64,000 nt of DNA from JB111 sp049856295 (GCF_049856295.1 NZ_JBNDMZ010000011.1:1-64000), one strand, 5' to 3'; counted from the first letter of the stretch, positions 8,819 through 17,635 are shown. The notes: generated from the letters alone by a model not told the origin. Made by a program: numbers and translations.

Positions 8819-8849
8819 GCGCCCGGCCGGGAGCGGCCCGGCCGGGCGC
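8819..8849 (-). terminator. 13-bp perfect hairpin after araB
   Basis: Arms 8819-8831 and 8837-8849 pair perfectly around AGCGG. It starts 7 bases past the araB stop and lies upstream of araD. Confidence 0.7.
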
Positions 8850-8856
8850 GGCGTCG

Positions 8857-10539
8857 TTACTTCTTCGCGCCCCGGGCGGCCGCGCGGGCGCGGATCGCCT
8901 TGAGCCGGTGCATCAGCTCGTTGCCGCCGCGCCCGAAGTAGTCGTGCAGCTGGACGTACTCGGCGTACAGCTCGTCGTACAGCGTCGCGCGCTGCTCGCT
9001 GGGCAGGTAGGCGTTGCGGACCTTTCCGCCCATCGCCTCCGAGGCCTCCTGGATGGTCTCGTACTCGCCGGCGGCGACCGCGGCGTGGACGGCCGAGCCG
9101 AGGGCGCCCGCGTGGGCCGCCGTCGCGACCGAGATCGGCAGGCGCGTGACGTCGGAGAACAGCTGCATGAGGAACTTGTTCTTCAGCAGGCCGCCGGCGG
9201 CGACGAACTCGTTGATCTCGACGCCGTGCTCCTTGAAGGTGTCGACGATCATGCGGGCGCCGAAGGCCGTCGACTCGAGGAGCGCCCGGTACTGGTCCTC
9301 CGGGCGGGTGGTGAGCGTGGTGCCGATCATCAGCCCGGACAGGTCGGTGTCCACCAGGACGGACCGGTTGCCGCCGTGCCAGTCGAGCGCGACGAGTCCG
9401 TGCTCGCCGATCTGCTGGTTCGCCCCGAGGTCGGTGAGGTAGTCGTGGACCGACTTGCCCGCCTTCTTCGCGGCCTCGTGGTACTCCGGCGGGACGCTGT
9501 GGTCGACGAACCAGCCGAAGATGTCGCCGACGGCGGACTGGCCGCCCTCGAAGCCCCACAGGCCGTCGACGATTCCGCCGTCGACGACGCCGAACATCCC
9601 GGGGACCTCGACGAGATCCGGACCCGAGACGACGTACACGGCGGAGGTGCCGAGGATCGCCGTGAGCTGGCCCGCCTCGACGGCCTTGACGGCGGCCGCG
9701 GTGACGTGGGCGTCGATGTTGCCGACCGCCACGGCGGTGCCGGCGGCGAGCCCCATGAGCGAGGCGAACTCCTCGTTCAGCTCGCCGGCCTTCGAGGCCA
9801 GCGCGGCCACGGGGGCCGCCATCTTCTCCTCGAAGATGCCCCCGAACTCGGGGTTGAGCGCCTCGAGGTACTCGCGCGAGGGGTACTGACCGTCCTGGAA
9901 CATCCGCTTGTAGCCGGAGTCGCCGGCGGACTGCACGAGGGTGCCCGTCATCCTCCAGACGATCCAGTCGAGCGCGTTGACGAAGACGTCGGTGGCCGCG
10001 TAGACCTCCGGGTCCTCCTCGAGGGTCTCGAGGACCTTGGGCAGGAGGAGCTCCGAGGAGATCGTGTTGCCGTAGCGGCCGAGCCAGGTCTCCCCACGCT
10101 CCTTGGCCACCTCGACGATGCGGGTCGCCTGCTCCTGGCCGCCGTGGTGCTTCCACAGCTTGACCCAGGCGTGCGGGCGGTTGCGGAACTCCTCGAGCTC
10201 GCACAGCGGCGTGCCGTCCTCCTTCGCGGCGACGACCGTCGCGGAGGTGAAGTCGATGCCGAGCCCGACCACCTGGTCGGCCGTGATGTCGGCGTCGTTC
10301 ATGGCGGCCGGGACGGCCTTGCTGAGGACGTGGATGTAGTCGGCCGGGTCCTGGAGGGCGAACTCGGGCGGGAGCTTCTGCCCGTCCGCCGCGTCCAGGG
10401 TGCGGTCCATGACCGCGCTCGGGTAGTCGACGATGACCGAGGACCCCTTCTCGAGGCCGTCGCTCACGCGGATGATGCTGGCCCGGCCCGAGAGCGTCCC
10501 GAAGTCGATGCCGATGACGAACTTGCTGTCCTTGGTCAC
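8857..10539 (-). CDS. araB: ribulokinase (FGGY family)
   Basis: This 560-residue protein has the ribulokinase signature start VIGIDFGTLSGRASI, GIDFTSAT, and the late segment FVAAGGLLKNKFLMQ and FSDVTRLPI, with the usual AraB length. Ribulokinases phosphorylate L-ribulose and tolerate other ketopentoses and some pentitols. The GTG at 10539 follows a GGAGGAAGG site. The next gene downstream is araD, matching the last two steps of L-arabinose use, but L-arabinose isomerase is missing here. Together with the polyol enzymes around it, the substrate may instead arise from a pentitol. This is inference. Confidence 0.9.
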   Translation of the reverse strand: MTKDSKFVIGIDFGTLSGRASIIRVSDGLEKGSSVIVDYPSAVMDRTLDAADGQKLPPEFALQDPADYIHVLSKAVPAAMNDADITADQVVGLGIDFTSATVVAAKEDGTPLCELEEFRNRPHAWVKLWKHHGGQEQATRIVEVAKERGETWLGRYGNTISSELLLPKVLETLEEDPEVYAATDVFVNALDWIVWRMTGTLVQSAGDSGYKRMFQDGQYPSREYLEALNPEFGGIFEEKMAAPVAALASKAGELNEEFASLMGLAAGTAVAVGNIDAHVTAAAVKAVEAGQLTAILGTSAVYVVSGPDLVEVPGMFGVVDGGIVDGLWGFEGGQSAVGDIFGWFVDHSVPPEYHEAAKKAGKSVHDYLTDLGANQQIGEHGLVALDWHGGNRSVLVDTDLSGLMIGTTLTTRPEDQYRALLESTAFGARMIVDTFKEHGVEINEFVAAGGLLKNKFLMQLFSDVTRLPISVATAAHAGALGSAVHAAVAAGEYETIQEASEAMGGKVRNAYLPSEQRATLYDELYAEYVQLHDYFGRGGNELMHRLKAIRARAAARGAKK

Positions 10540-10600
10540 TGTGCTGCCTTCCTCCCGGCGGGGTGACGCCGTCGTCGGTGGCGGGGACGTGGTGCTTCGT

Positions 10601-10637
10601 CGTCGGGTCCCGGTGCCCGCCGGACCGGGACCCGACG
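10601..10637 (-). terminator. 14-bp perfect hairpin after the AraM-like gene
   Basis: Arms 10601-10614 and 10624-10637 are perfectly complementary around a 9-base loop. It begins 4 bases beyond the stop of the minus-strand gene at 10642. Confidence 0.7.
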
Positions 10638-10641
10638 GGGG

Positions 10642-12009
10642 TCAGCGCGCGGACTCCTGCGACCAGTAGCCCTCGGGCGAGAACAGCTCCTCGACGCACT
10701 CCTCGAGCAGCCCGACCTCGAGGAGGAGGTCGAGGAGCGTGTACCGCGAGCGGATGGTCTGCGCGCGGTAGTAGGTGAGCCGGAACCGCTCCATGTCGAT
10801 GTCGATCTGCTCCGGGTGGTACACGGCGCCGACCGCCTTGAGCATCTCGCGGGCCTCGTCGGCGCTCACGAGCTGCTCACGGCACTTCTCGACGATGGTC
10901 GGCCACTCGCGGACGACCAGCTCGAGCCGCTCGCGCAGCTGCTCGGGCTCGAGGTACTTCGCCAGCGTCTGCTGCACGGCCGGCTCGACGAGCGGGGCGG
11001 CGCGCTCGGTGGTGTGCATCGCGCGCACCCGGGCCTCCATCTCCTCGCGGGACGGCCAGGCCGCCACGAGCGCGTCGATGTTGATGGCCGGCACGTCCTT
11101 GGTCAGCGCGACCTCGTAGAGCGCGCAGAGCGCCACCGTGCCGAGGCCGACCTTGAAGCCGTGCGAGAGCGGGGGCTCCCAGTCCAGGCCGTGCCCCTCC
11201 ATCTCCCACGTGTGCGAGAACTGGTGGCCGGCGCCCGAGGCGGGCCGCGAGCTCTGGTGCGCCTGCATGGCCAGGCCGGACATCAGCAGACCCTCGGCGA
11301 GGCCCGCGAGCGCATCGGGGTCCGACTTCGCGAGGTCGTCGGGCCGCGAGAGGGACTCGCGCAGCGGGCCCTGGACGAGGCCCCAGACGTACTCGTCGAT
11401 CGTCTCGACCCCGAGGATGTCGGAGATGATCCAGTCGGCGCCGGCGGGGACCTTCTCGACGAGGTCGCCGAAGCCGGTCGCCGTCAGGCGCTGCGGGGCC
11501 GTCGCCATGAGGTCGAGGTCCGCCACCAGCGCGGTCGGCGCCGGGCAGTTGCGCGTGATCTTGAAGCCGTCCTTGGTGATCGACGACCCGAAGGCGGCGT
11601 ACCCGTCCATCGAGGCGGCGGTGCACACGTTCATGTAGGGCCGCTCGAGCTCGCCCGAGGCGAGCTTGACGATGTCGTTGAGCGTGCCCGACCCGATCGA
11701 GCAGGCCACCGCGTCGGTGCCCCGCAGGTGCTCACGGATGAGCTCGACGTTCTCGTAGCCGGCGTAGAGCGTGGGCGTGCCCGGGAAGACGTAGGGCTCG
11801 TCGAGGTCGATCCCGGCCGCGCGCAGCGACTCGGTGACGGCCTCGCCCGCGAGGGCCCACGTGTTGCCGTCGGCGACGACGATGCCGCGCCGACCGGCGA
11901 ACTGCTCGGCGAACACCTCCCCGGTGCGGCCCACCACGCCTCGTCCGTGGACGATCGCCTGGGTGTCGGTGGCGGTTGTCAGCGCGGTGGCGATCAGGTC
12001 CTCGGTCAT
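10642..12009 (-). CDS. AraM/glycerol-1-phosphate dehydrogenase-like iron-containing dehydrogenase
   Basis: This 455-residue protein belongs to the sn-glycerol-1-phosphate dehydrogenase (EgsA/AraM) branch of the iron-containing dehydrogenases. It has the NAD-binding SIGSGTLNDIVK, the AASMDGYAAFGSSI motif, and the metal-ligand region GHQFSHTWEMEGH followed by LSHGFKVGLG. Bacillus AraM reduces dihydroxyacetone phosphate to glycerol 1-phosphate. Here the setting among FGGY kinases and GpsA-like enzymes suggests a polyol-phosphate dehydrogenase role. AAGGAG precedes the ATG. It lies 57 bases after the FGGY kinase at 12067 and 102 bases before araB. Confidence 0.87.
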   Translation of the reverse strand: MTEDLIATALTTATDTQAIVHGRGVVGRTGEVFAEQFAGRRGIVVADGNTWALAGEAVTESLRAAGIDLDEPYVFPGTPTLYAGYENVELIREHLRGTDAVACSIGSGTLNDIVKLASGELERPYMNVCTAASMDGYAAFGSSITKDGFKITRNCPAPTALVADLDLMATAPQRLTATGFGDLVEKVPAGADWIISDILGVETIDEYVWGLVQGPLRESLSRPDDLAKSDPDALAGLAEGLLMSGLAMQAHQSSRPASGAGHQFSHTWEMEGHGLDWEPPLSHGFKVGLGTVALCALYEVALTKDVPAINIDALVAAWPSREEMEARVRAMHTTERAAPLVEPAVQQTLAKYLEPEQLRERLELVVREWPTIVEKCREQLVSADEAREMLKAVGAVYHPEQIDIDMERFRLTYYRAQTIRSRYTLLDLLLEVGLLEECVEELFSPEGYWSQESAR

Positions 12010-12066
12010 GAGGTCTCTCCTTGTCGGGATGGGGATACGGCGGTGGGGACGACGCGACGACGCCGG

Positions 12067-13632
12067 TCAGCCGGCGACGTGGTCGACGGTGTCGTGGATG
12101 AGCTCCTGCAGCGCCGGGTACTGCTTGGCGTACTGGTCGACGTAGAAGCGGTACTCCTCGTGGCGCGCGGCGTCCGGCTCGAGCCGGGCCCGGGTGTGCA
12201 CCATGGCCTCGGCGGCCTCCGCGACCGACGGGTGCAGCCCGGCGCCGGCGGCGGCGAGGATGCACGAGCCGAGCGTGACGGCGTCGCCGACCTCGGTGAG
12301 CGTGATCGGGACGCCGGTGACGTCTGCGTGCATCTGGATCCAGTCGGCCGACTTGAGCGCGCCACCGGCGGCGACGAACTCCTCGACCTCGAACCCCACC
12401 TCGCGCAGGGCCCGCATGTTGAGCTCGACGCCGTAGGCGACGGACTCCTGGACGGCCTTGTAGAGGTGCGCGCGGGTGTGCGAGAGCGAGAGCCCGGAGA
12501 CGGTGCCGCGGGCCTTCGAGTCCGAGTAGGGCGTGCGGTTGCCCTGGAAGTACTCGGTGAAGATGACGCCGTCGGAGCCCGGTGCGATCTCGCGGGCCTT
12601 GGCGTTCATCACGTCGTAGGGGTTGAGGCCGGTGCGCTCGGCGGCGTCGACGATGTCCTGGCAGAACTCGTCCTTGAACCACTTGAGGACCGATCCGGTC
12701 GAGGTCAGCGAGCTCTCGACCGTGTACTGGCCGGGGACGACGCCGTCGACGTAGCCGCCGAAGAAGCCCTTGCCGGAGATCGGCTCCGCGCTCTGGCCGG
12801 ACATCACGTGGCTCGAGCCGGTCACGAGCGTCATCTTCCCCGGGGAGAGCACGTTGAGGCCGATCTGGCCGTGCCAGGCGTCGCCTCCGCCCTGGGCGAC
12901 GGGGGTGCCGGGCATGAGGCCGAGCTCCTCGGCGGCGTGGGACGTCAGGCCGCCGACGGCGACGCCGAGGTCGTTGACCGTCTCGGGGAGCTTGTCGAAC
13001 ACGTCCCCGGCGCCGGCCGCCTCGTAGAGGTCGACGGGCCAGCCGCCGTTGTCCCGGTCGTAGTAGGAGCGGTGCGCGGCGGTGTTGATGTTGAGCGTCC
13101 ACTCGCCGGTCAGCTGGAAGGTCAGCCAGTCGGGCGCGTCGATGAGGCGGTACGCCCTGTTGTAGGTCTCCGGCTCGTTCTCCTTGAGCCAGGCCGCCTT
13201 GAAGGGGTACCACTCGGCGGTCGGCGGGAGGGTGCCGTCACCGGTGTACCGGGTCGCGGGCGAGCTGTGCCCGACGACGCGCTGGGCCTGCTCGGTGGCG
13301 CGCACGTCCATCCACATGATGGCCGGGCGGATGGCCTGGCCCGAGCGGTCCATCGCGACGACGGTCATCGTCGTCGCGTCGTAGGAGATGCCGGCGATGT
13401 CCCGGCCGGTGAGGCCGGATTCGCGCATGGCCTTGGCGGTCGACGCCTTGAGCGCCTCCCACCAGTCGGACGGCGACTGCTCGGCCCATCCCGGCCGGGG
13501 GTGGGTGGTGCGGTAGGTGGTCGCCGCGAAGACGATCGGGCGGCCGACCAGGTCGAAGATCCCGACCCGGCAGCTCTCGGTGCCGAAGTCGATGCCCATG
13601 ACGAAGGGGCCGGTAGGGGTACGAGCGGACAT
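12067..13632 (-). CDS. FGGY-family carbohydrate/polyol kinase
   Basis: This 521-residue protein begins FVMGIDFGTESCRVGIFD, typical of FGGY kinases close to ribulokinases, with GGGDAWHGQIG and TGSSHVMSG in the central hinge and EFVAAGGALKSADW near the C terminus. It is distinct from araB and from the kinase at 5426, so the locus carries three paralogous kinases besides glpK. Its immediate downstream partner is the AraM-like dehydrogenase, repeating the kinase/polyol-phosphate dehydrogenase pairing. GAGG lies upstream of the ATG. Candidate substrates are tetritols, pentitols or ketopentoses; sequence alone does not decide. Confidence 0.87.
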   Translation of the reverse strand: MSARTPTGPFVMGIDFGTESCRVGIFDLVGRPIVFAATTYRTTHPRPGWAEQSPSDWWEALKASTAKAMRESGLTGRDIAGISYDATTMTVVAMDRSGQAIRPAIMWMDVRATEQAQRVVGHSSPATRYTGDGTLPPTAEWYPFKAAWLKENEPETYNRAYRLIDAPDWLTFQLTGEWTLNINTAAHRSYYDRDNGGWPVDLYEAAGAGDVFDKLPETVNDLGVAVGGLTSHAAEELGLMPGTPVAQGGGDAWHGQIGLNVLSPGKMTLVTGSSHVMSGQSAEPISGKGFFGGYVDGVVPGQYTVESSLTSTGSVLKWFKDEFCQDIVDAAERTGLNPYDVMNAKAREIAPGSDGVIFTEYFQGNRTPYSDSKARGTVSGLSLSHTRAHLYKAVQESVAYGVELNMRALREVGFEVEEFVAAGGALKSADWIQMHADVTGVPITLTEVGDAVTLGSCILAAAGAGLHPSVAEAAEAMVHTRARLEPDAARHEEYRFYVDQYAKQYPALQELIHDTVDHVAG

Positions 13633-13689
13633 CGTCGCCTCTTTCTCGTGGGGGTGTTCCGCGCATCTCCGCGCAGGTGGCCTGGGTGA

Positions 13690-13718
13690 CGGCCGGTCCC
13701 GGGACGGCGGACCGGCCG
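13690..13718 (-). terminator. 10-bp perfect hairpin after the HAD gene
   Basis: Arms 13690-13699 and 13709-13718 pair perfectly around a 9-base loop. It lies 5 bases past the stop of the HAD-IIA gene. Confidence 0.6.
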
Positions 13719-13723
13719 CGCTG

Positions 13724-14578
13724 TCAGTCGGTGTCGTCGTCGCCCCACCCGAGCGCCTGACGCTCGGCGGCGGGGATCAGGTGGTCGATGCGCTCGAGCG
13801 CGAAGGTCGGCTGCTCCTGCGCGGGCAGCTCCTCGGCGTCGACGAGGGTGTTGTCGCCGGTGAGGACGAGAGTCGAGGCCATGCCGGTGCGGACGGCCAT
13901 GCCGATGTCCGTGCCGAGCCGGTCGCCGACCATCATGCAGCGGGCGGGGTCGACGTCGAGGCCGACGAGGGCCGCCTCGAGCATCGCTCCCTCGGGCTTG
14001 CCCATGTTGGCGTGGAGCGAGACGCCGGTGGTCGCCTCGATGGCGGCGACGATGCCGGCGGCGTCGGGCTCACCGCGTCCGCCCGGGAACGGGCAGTAGC
14101 GGTCGGGGTTGGTCGTGATGAGGATGGCGCGCTTGTGGAACCACAGCGCGTCGAAGGCGATCTGCAGCTTCTTGTACTCGAAGGTGCGGTCGTAGGAGGC
14201 GATGACGATGTCGATCGCGGCCGGGTCCTCGGACCGCTTGATGCCCGCGGCGTCGAGGGCGCGGATCAGCGGTTCCTCCGCGATCGGGTACACCGTGGCG
14301 TCGGGGTGGTGTGCCTGGAGCCAGCGCACCGTCGTGACGACCGTGTTGGCGATCTCGTCGACCGGGGTCGGCAGTCCGAGGCGCTCGAGCTTGGCCGAGT
14401 ACTCCTCGGGGTCCTTCGTGGGGTTGTTCGACAGGAAGCGCACCGGCAGGTCGCGGCGGTGCAGCTCCTCGATGAGGCGCTTGGCGCCGGGGAGCAGGTG
14501 GTCGCCGAGGTAGATCGTGCCGTCCATGTCGAAGACATAGGCCTCGTAGAAGTCCGTGGGTCCGGCCTGATCGATCAT
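13724..14578 (-). CDS. HAD-IIA family sugar-phosphate phosphatase (NagD-like)
   Basis: This 284-residue protein is a HAD superfamily IIA hydrolase. It has the nucleophile motif VFDMDGTIYLGD, the second motif FLSNNPTKDPEEY, the lysine in MGKPEGAML and the terminal acidic motif MMVGDRLGTDIGMA. Members dephosphorylate phosphoglycolate, glycerol phosphate, nitrophenyl phosphate or nucleotides. In a locus that generates many sugar and polyol phosphates, it may act as a pathway phosphatase or relieve phosphate-ester stress. The ATG at 14578 has GGAG upstream; the in-frame extension before it is low-complexity and unlike protein. Confidence 0.88.
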   Translation of the reverse strand: MIDQAGPTDFYEAYVFDMDGTIYLGDHLLPGAKRLIEELHRRDLPVRFLSNNPTKDPEEYSAKLERLGLPTPVDEIANTVVTTVRWLQAHHPDATVYPIAEEPLIRALDAAGIKRSEDPAAIDIVIASYDRTFEYKKLQIAFDALWFHKRAILITTNPDRYCPFPGGRGEPDAAGIVAAIEATTGVSLHANMGKPEGAMLEAALVGLDVDPARCMMVGDRLGTDIGMAVRTGMASTLVLTGDNTLVDAEELPAQEQPTFALERIDHLIPAAERQALGWGDDDTD

Positions 14579-14733
14579 CGCGCCTGCTCCGTCTCTCTCG
14601 AAGTGGGGCCTCCAGCGTTGCAGAGGCCCGATGTTCGCGCCCGCGGGGGTACGGCGGGCTGCGGGGTGTACGTCGTCGTGCGGCGCGAAGTCGCGCCCCA
14701 CCGCCGGCGGGGCCGGACAGGGGTGGAACTGCT

Positions 14734-14763
14734 CCGGGGCGGGGGCCGTGGCCCCCGCCCCGG
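14734..14763 (-). terminator. 14-bp hairpin after the membrane protein gene
   Basis: Arms 14734-14747 and 14750-14763 are perfectly complementary, almost without a loop, so the last pairs must open. It starts 9 bases beyond the stop of the membrane protein. Confidence 0.65.
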
Positions 14764-14771
14764 TGCGGCTG

Positions 14772-15758
14772 TCAGATCGTGGTGACCAGGTAGATGACCG
14801 TGGTCCCGATGAAGATGATGCCTGCCGGCGGGTCGATGTGCGTGTCGCCGCGGGCGTTGAAGATCCGCGAGAACGCCTCGCCACCGACGCCACCGAGGAG
14901 ACCGGCGATGCCACCGCCGATGACCGCGACCCACGGGTCGGTGCCGACCACGGTGAGCAGCTGCACGGCCGCGAGGCCCGCGAGGATCGTCATGTGGTGC
15001 GTGACCGGGGTCTTCAGGCCCAGGCTGAGGAAGATGAGCGAGATCGCCGAGATCGCCCAGCCGATGAGGAACACCTGGCTGACGATGTTGGTGTACGCCG
15101 GGTTGTCGGTCGGGACGTTGCCGATGAGCCACACGGCGACGAACGCGAAGAGCAGACCGGAGGTCAGGCCGTGCAGCGCCGAGATGCTCCACTTCTCCTG
15201 GTGCTCGACCCAGTGGGTGCCGTCCTTGAGCGAGAGCGGGTTGTGCCCCTTGAACGGGCCGACCAGCGACCTGGACTTCACGCCGAACACGAGGCGGGCG
15301 ACGAGGGCGACGCCGACGACCGAGAGGGCGACCGTGTCCGTGGTGAACAGCAGACCCTCACCCTCCGGAGCCCACAGGCCGAAGAGCCAGATGAAGAACT
15401 GGTTCATCACGTAACCGAGGATGCCGAAGACACCACCGACGACGAAGATGTCGGCCTTCGGGTAGCCGGCCAGCGGCGTGACGATGTCACGTCCGTTGAC
15501 ACCCTCGGGGAAGTACCCCCGCTTCGCGGCGTAGGCGGCCGCGGCGGCACCACCGGCGAAGGCGATGTGCGGTCCGAAGACCGGGCCGAACGCGAACATG
15601 CTGATGAAGTCCTGCGCCACCGGGACGCCGCCGAGCAGGGCGGAGAACCCGAACAGGAAGGCGAAGCCGGTGAAGATGAATGCGGTCTGTCCGCCGATGG
15701 CGGCGCCGAACGCGCCGCCGGCGAACGCGACGATCAACCAGACGATGTCGATTTCCAC
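14772..15758 (-). CDS. uncharacterised glycine-rich polytopic membrane protein, candidate polyol transporter
   Basis: This 328-residue protein is hydrophobic along nearly its whole length, with about nine predicted membrane segments. Glycine-rich helices open the protein (AFAGGAFGAAIGGQTAF) and close it (GGGIAGLLGGVGGEAF). A conserved-looking soluble patch reads GHNPLSLKDGTHWVEHQEKW. I do not recognise it as ABC, MFS, PTS, TRAP, MIP or sodium-symporter family. It is the only membrane protein in the 149-21134 polyol locus, between the HAD phosphatase and rpiB, so an import role is a reasonable guess. The GTG at 15758 has GAGAGAGG upstream. Confidence 0.75.
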   Translation of the reverse strand: MEIDIVWLIVAFAGGAFGAAIGGQTAFIFTGFAFLFGFSALLGGVPVAQDFISMFAFGPVFGPHIAFAGGAAAAAYAAKRGYFPEGVNGRDIVTPLAGYPKADIFVVGGVFGILGYVMNQFFIWLFGLWAPEGEGLLFTTDTVALSVVGVALVARLVFGVKSRSLVGPFKGHNPLSLKDGTHWVEHQEKWSISALHGLTSGLLFAFVAVWLIGNVPTDNPAYTNIVSQVFLIGWAISAISLIFLSLGLKTPVTHHMTILAGLAAVQLLTVVGTDPWVAVIGGGIAGLLGGVGGEAFSRIFNARGDTHIDPPAGIIFIGTTVIYLVTTI

Positions 15759-15884
15759 GTCGGTGGTACCTCTCTCTTCCCCCACGGCGCCGTGGGGAGT
15801 GTTGTGACTGCGGTGTCGGGCCGCCGACGTCTTGGAGCGACGATGGCCGGACCGGCCTGCGGGGGGAACCCCGCCGACCGGGGA

Positions 15885-15914
15885 CCGCACCCCGGCCGTG
15901 GGGCCGGGGTGCGG
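15885..15914 (-). terminator. 13-bp perfect hairpin after rpiB
   Basis: Arms 15885-15897 and 15902-15914 are perfectly complementary around GTGG, starting 4 bases past the rpiB stop. Confidence 0.7.
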
Positions 15915-15918
15915 AGGG

Positions 15919-16404
15919 TCAGGATCCGGCGGTGCCGGACTGCTGCTGCTTCGCCTCGTAGTCGCTGAGGACGGCGACCTTCTCGGCCGACGGCGAGCTC
16001 TCGTCGAACTCGTGGCCGAGCCACTCGCCCGCGAGCTTGCGCGCGAGCTCGAGGCCGATGACGCGCTGGCCGAAGGTGAGGACCTGCGCGTTGTTGGACT
16101 TGATCAGCCGCTCGACGCTGAAGCTGTCGTGCGCGACGGACGCCCGGATGCCGGGGACCTTGCCCGCGGCCATCGCGACGCCCATGCCGGTACCGCACAC
16201 GAGGAGCGCACGGTCGGCGTCACCGGCCGCGACCTTCTCGCCGGCTGCGGTGCCGATGTTGGGGTAGGGGTTGCCGTCGTCGGACGTGCCGACGCCGACG
16301 TCGATGACCTCGTCGACCCGGGGGTCGGACTCGAGGTCAGCCTTGAGCTTCTCCTTGTAGTCGTATCCGGCGTTGTCCGAACCGACCACGATCCGCAGGC
16401 CCAT
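15919..16404 (-). CDS. rpiB: RpiB/LacAB-family sugar-phosphate isomerase
   Basis: This 161-residue protein has the family core VVGSDNAGYDYKEKL, LVCGTGMGVAMAAGKVPGIRA and SNNAQVLTFGQRVIG. RpiB enzymes interconvert ribose and ribulose 5-phosphates. A subgroup in erythritol pathways converts D-erythrulose 4-phosphate to D-erythrose 4-phosphate, and the SNNAQ...G-RVIG segment resembles that subgroup. With the adjacent SorC regulator and the DhaK-DhaL kinase, a tetrose-phosphate role is attractive but unproven. GGGAGG precedes the ATG. It is the first gene downstream of the SorC regulator. Confidence 0.9.
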   Translation of the reverse strand: MGLRIVVGSDNAGYDYKEKLKADLESDPRVDEVIDVGVGTSDDGNPYPNIGTAAGEKVAAGDADRALLVCGTGMGVAMAAGKVPGIRASVAHDSFSVERLIKSNNAQVLTFGQRVIGLELARKLAGEWLGHEFDESSPSAEKVAVLSDYEAKQQQSGTAGS

Positions 16405-16496
16405 GTCGCCTCCCGTTCTGGCGCCTGTGCGCCTCTCGGGTGACGGTTCTCGGGCTCCGTCACCCGTCACGCCCGTGCGGCGCGATCTGCGTCGGA

Positions 16497-16502
16497 ACCG
16501 TA
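16497..16502 (-). promoter_or_regulatory. putative -10 element of the rpiB promoter
   Basis: On the minus strand these bases read TACGGT, a good TANNNT hexamer, with a weak -35 (TGAGCA) 17 bases upstream inside the palindrome at 16523. It would drive rpiB and possibly the genes behind it. Confidence 0.35.
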
Positions 16503-16522
16503 CCAAAGGCGTCGACAGATGC

Positions 16523-16535
16523 TCACCCATGGTGA
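16523..16535. promoter_or_regulatory. palindrome upstream of rpiB, candidate SorC operator
   Basis: TCACCCATGGTGA is a near-perfect palindrome in the gap between rpiB and the SorC gene. The extended sequence GCTCACCCA recurs in the divergent sorC/glpD gap at 17636, which suggests a shared regulator site. Confidence 0.4.
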
Positions 16536-16594
16536 ACGGAAGTGCAGGCGTGTCGTCCAGGCGTGCGAAAGCGCGCGGGACGACGCTCATCTGC

Positions 16595-16624
16595 GCCTCC
16601 CCTCCCCCTAGTCACAGGGGAGGC
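16595..16624 (-). terminator. 9-bp hairpin spanning the SorC stop codon
   Basis: Arms 16595-16603 (GCCTCCCCT) and 16616-16624 (AGGGGAGGC) pair perfectly, with the SorC gene stop codon in the loop. It may end transcription of the regulator before the rpiB promoter. Confidence 0.5.
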
Positions 16625-17610
16625 AGCGGCCGGCCCCGGGAGAGACCCGACCGGGCGATCCGCTCGGCGAGCGCACGCAGGGTCGGCTCGTCGATGACGA
16701 GGTCGGTGACAGCGCCCGAGCGGAGCGCGCCGAGGGTCGGTCGCACCTTGGCGGCGCCGGACACCACGCACACCCGGCGCTCGATCCGCCGCAGCGCCGC
16801 CGGCGACGGCCCCGAGGCCCGGGCGTTGGTCGCGATGTCCGCGTAGGTCCCGTCCTCGCGCAGGAGCACGGTGCAGATGTCCCCGACGACGCCGGCCGCC
16901 TGGAGCGTCTGGATCTCCTGCTGGTCGAGGTATCCCCCGGCGTAGACCTGGGAGCTGAGCGCACCGGTGAAGGCTCCGACGCCGAACAGCGCGACGTCGG
17001 TGCGCGCCTGCAGCGCCCGGACCGCGGCGAGGGACCGCTCCCGCCACATCGCGAGCTTGGTCTCCGGGTAGTCGAAGAACGCCGGCACCGGGAAGTGGTG
17101 CACCGACGACTCGAAGGCCCGCGCGGCGGCCTCCATGATGGCCCCGGCGTACGGGATGCCGGTCGTCGTCGGGTTGGCGGCGCCGTTGAGCTGGACCACG
17201 GCCGAACGCGGCGCCGAGCGGGCGACGAACTGGGCGACGACGGCCGCGATCGTGTTGCCCCACGCGATCCCGAGCACGGAGCCGGGCTGCATCCAGCCCG
17301 ACACGAGCCGCCCGGCCACGCGCGCCACCTGCTCGAGCCGCTGCACGTCCGTCGACGCCGGCCGGACCGTCACGACATGGGTCTGCACGTCGAACAGGTC
17401 GCGCAGCACCATCGACTCGCGCGTCCCCATCTCGGCGGGCGGGTGCAGCTCGATCCGCACCATGCCCGACGCGCGCGCCTGCTTGATGAGTCGGGACACG
17501 GTCGAGCGCGAGACCCCCGTGCGCCGGGCGATCGTCTCCATGGTCTCGTCCTGCAGGTAGTACATCGAGGCGGCCTCGAAGACCTCCCGCTCTCGGTCAC
17601 GCTCGTCCAC
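16612..17610 (-). CDS. SorC-family sugar-binding transcriptional regulator
   Basis: This protein of about 332 residues has an N-terminal helix-turn-helix (ETMETIARRTGVSRSTVSRL) and a SorC sugar-phosphate binding domain with VLGIAWGNTIAAVV and LFGVGAF. SorC regulators include sorbitol and deoxyribonucleoside regulators and EryD of erythritol loci. The GTG at 17610 is preferred because GGAGG lies just upstream; another in-frame GTG at 17631 would add seven residues. It is divergent from glpD and immediately upstream of rpiB, so it probably controls the polyol genes, glpD, or both. Confidence 0.88.
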   Translation of the reverse strand: MDERDREREVFEAASMYYLQDETMETIARRTGVSRSTVSRLIKQARASGMVRIELHPPAEMGTRESMVLRDLFDVQTHVVTVRPASTDVQRLEQVARVAGRLVSGWMQPGSVLGIAWGNTIAAVVAQFVARSAPRSAVVQLNGAANPTTTGIPYAGAIMEAAARAFESSVHHFPVPAFFDYPETKLAMWRERSLAAVRALQARTDVALFGVGAFTGALSSQVYAGGYLDQQEIQTLQAAGVVGDICTVLLREDGTYADIATNARASGPSPAALRRIERRVCVVSGAAKVRPTLGALRSGAVTDLVIDEPTLRALAERIARSGLSRGRPLPPL

Positions 17611-17635
17611 CGGTCCTCCGTCACTCTGCACGTCC

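Noticed and set aside
8780..10699. An N-terminal extension that would fuse a long frame to araD.
   Set aside because: The extension is antisense-like to araB on the same strand and a GTG with AAGGAG at 8779 gives a normal-length AraD.
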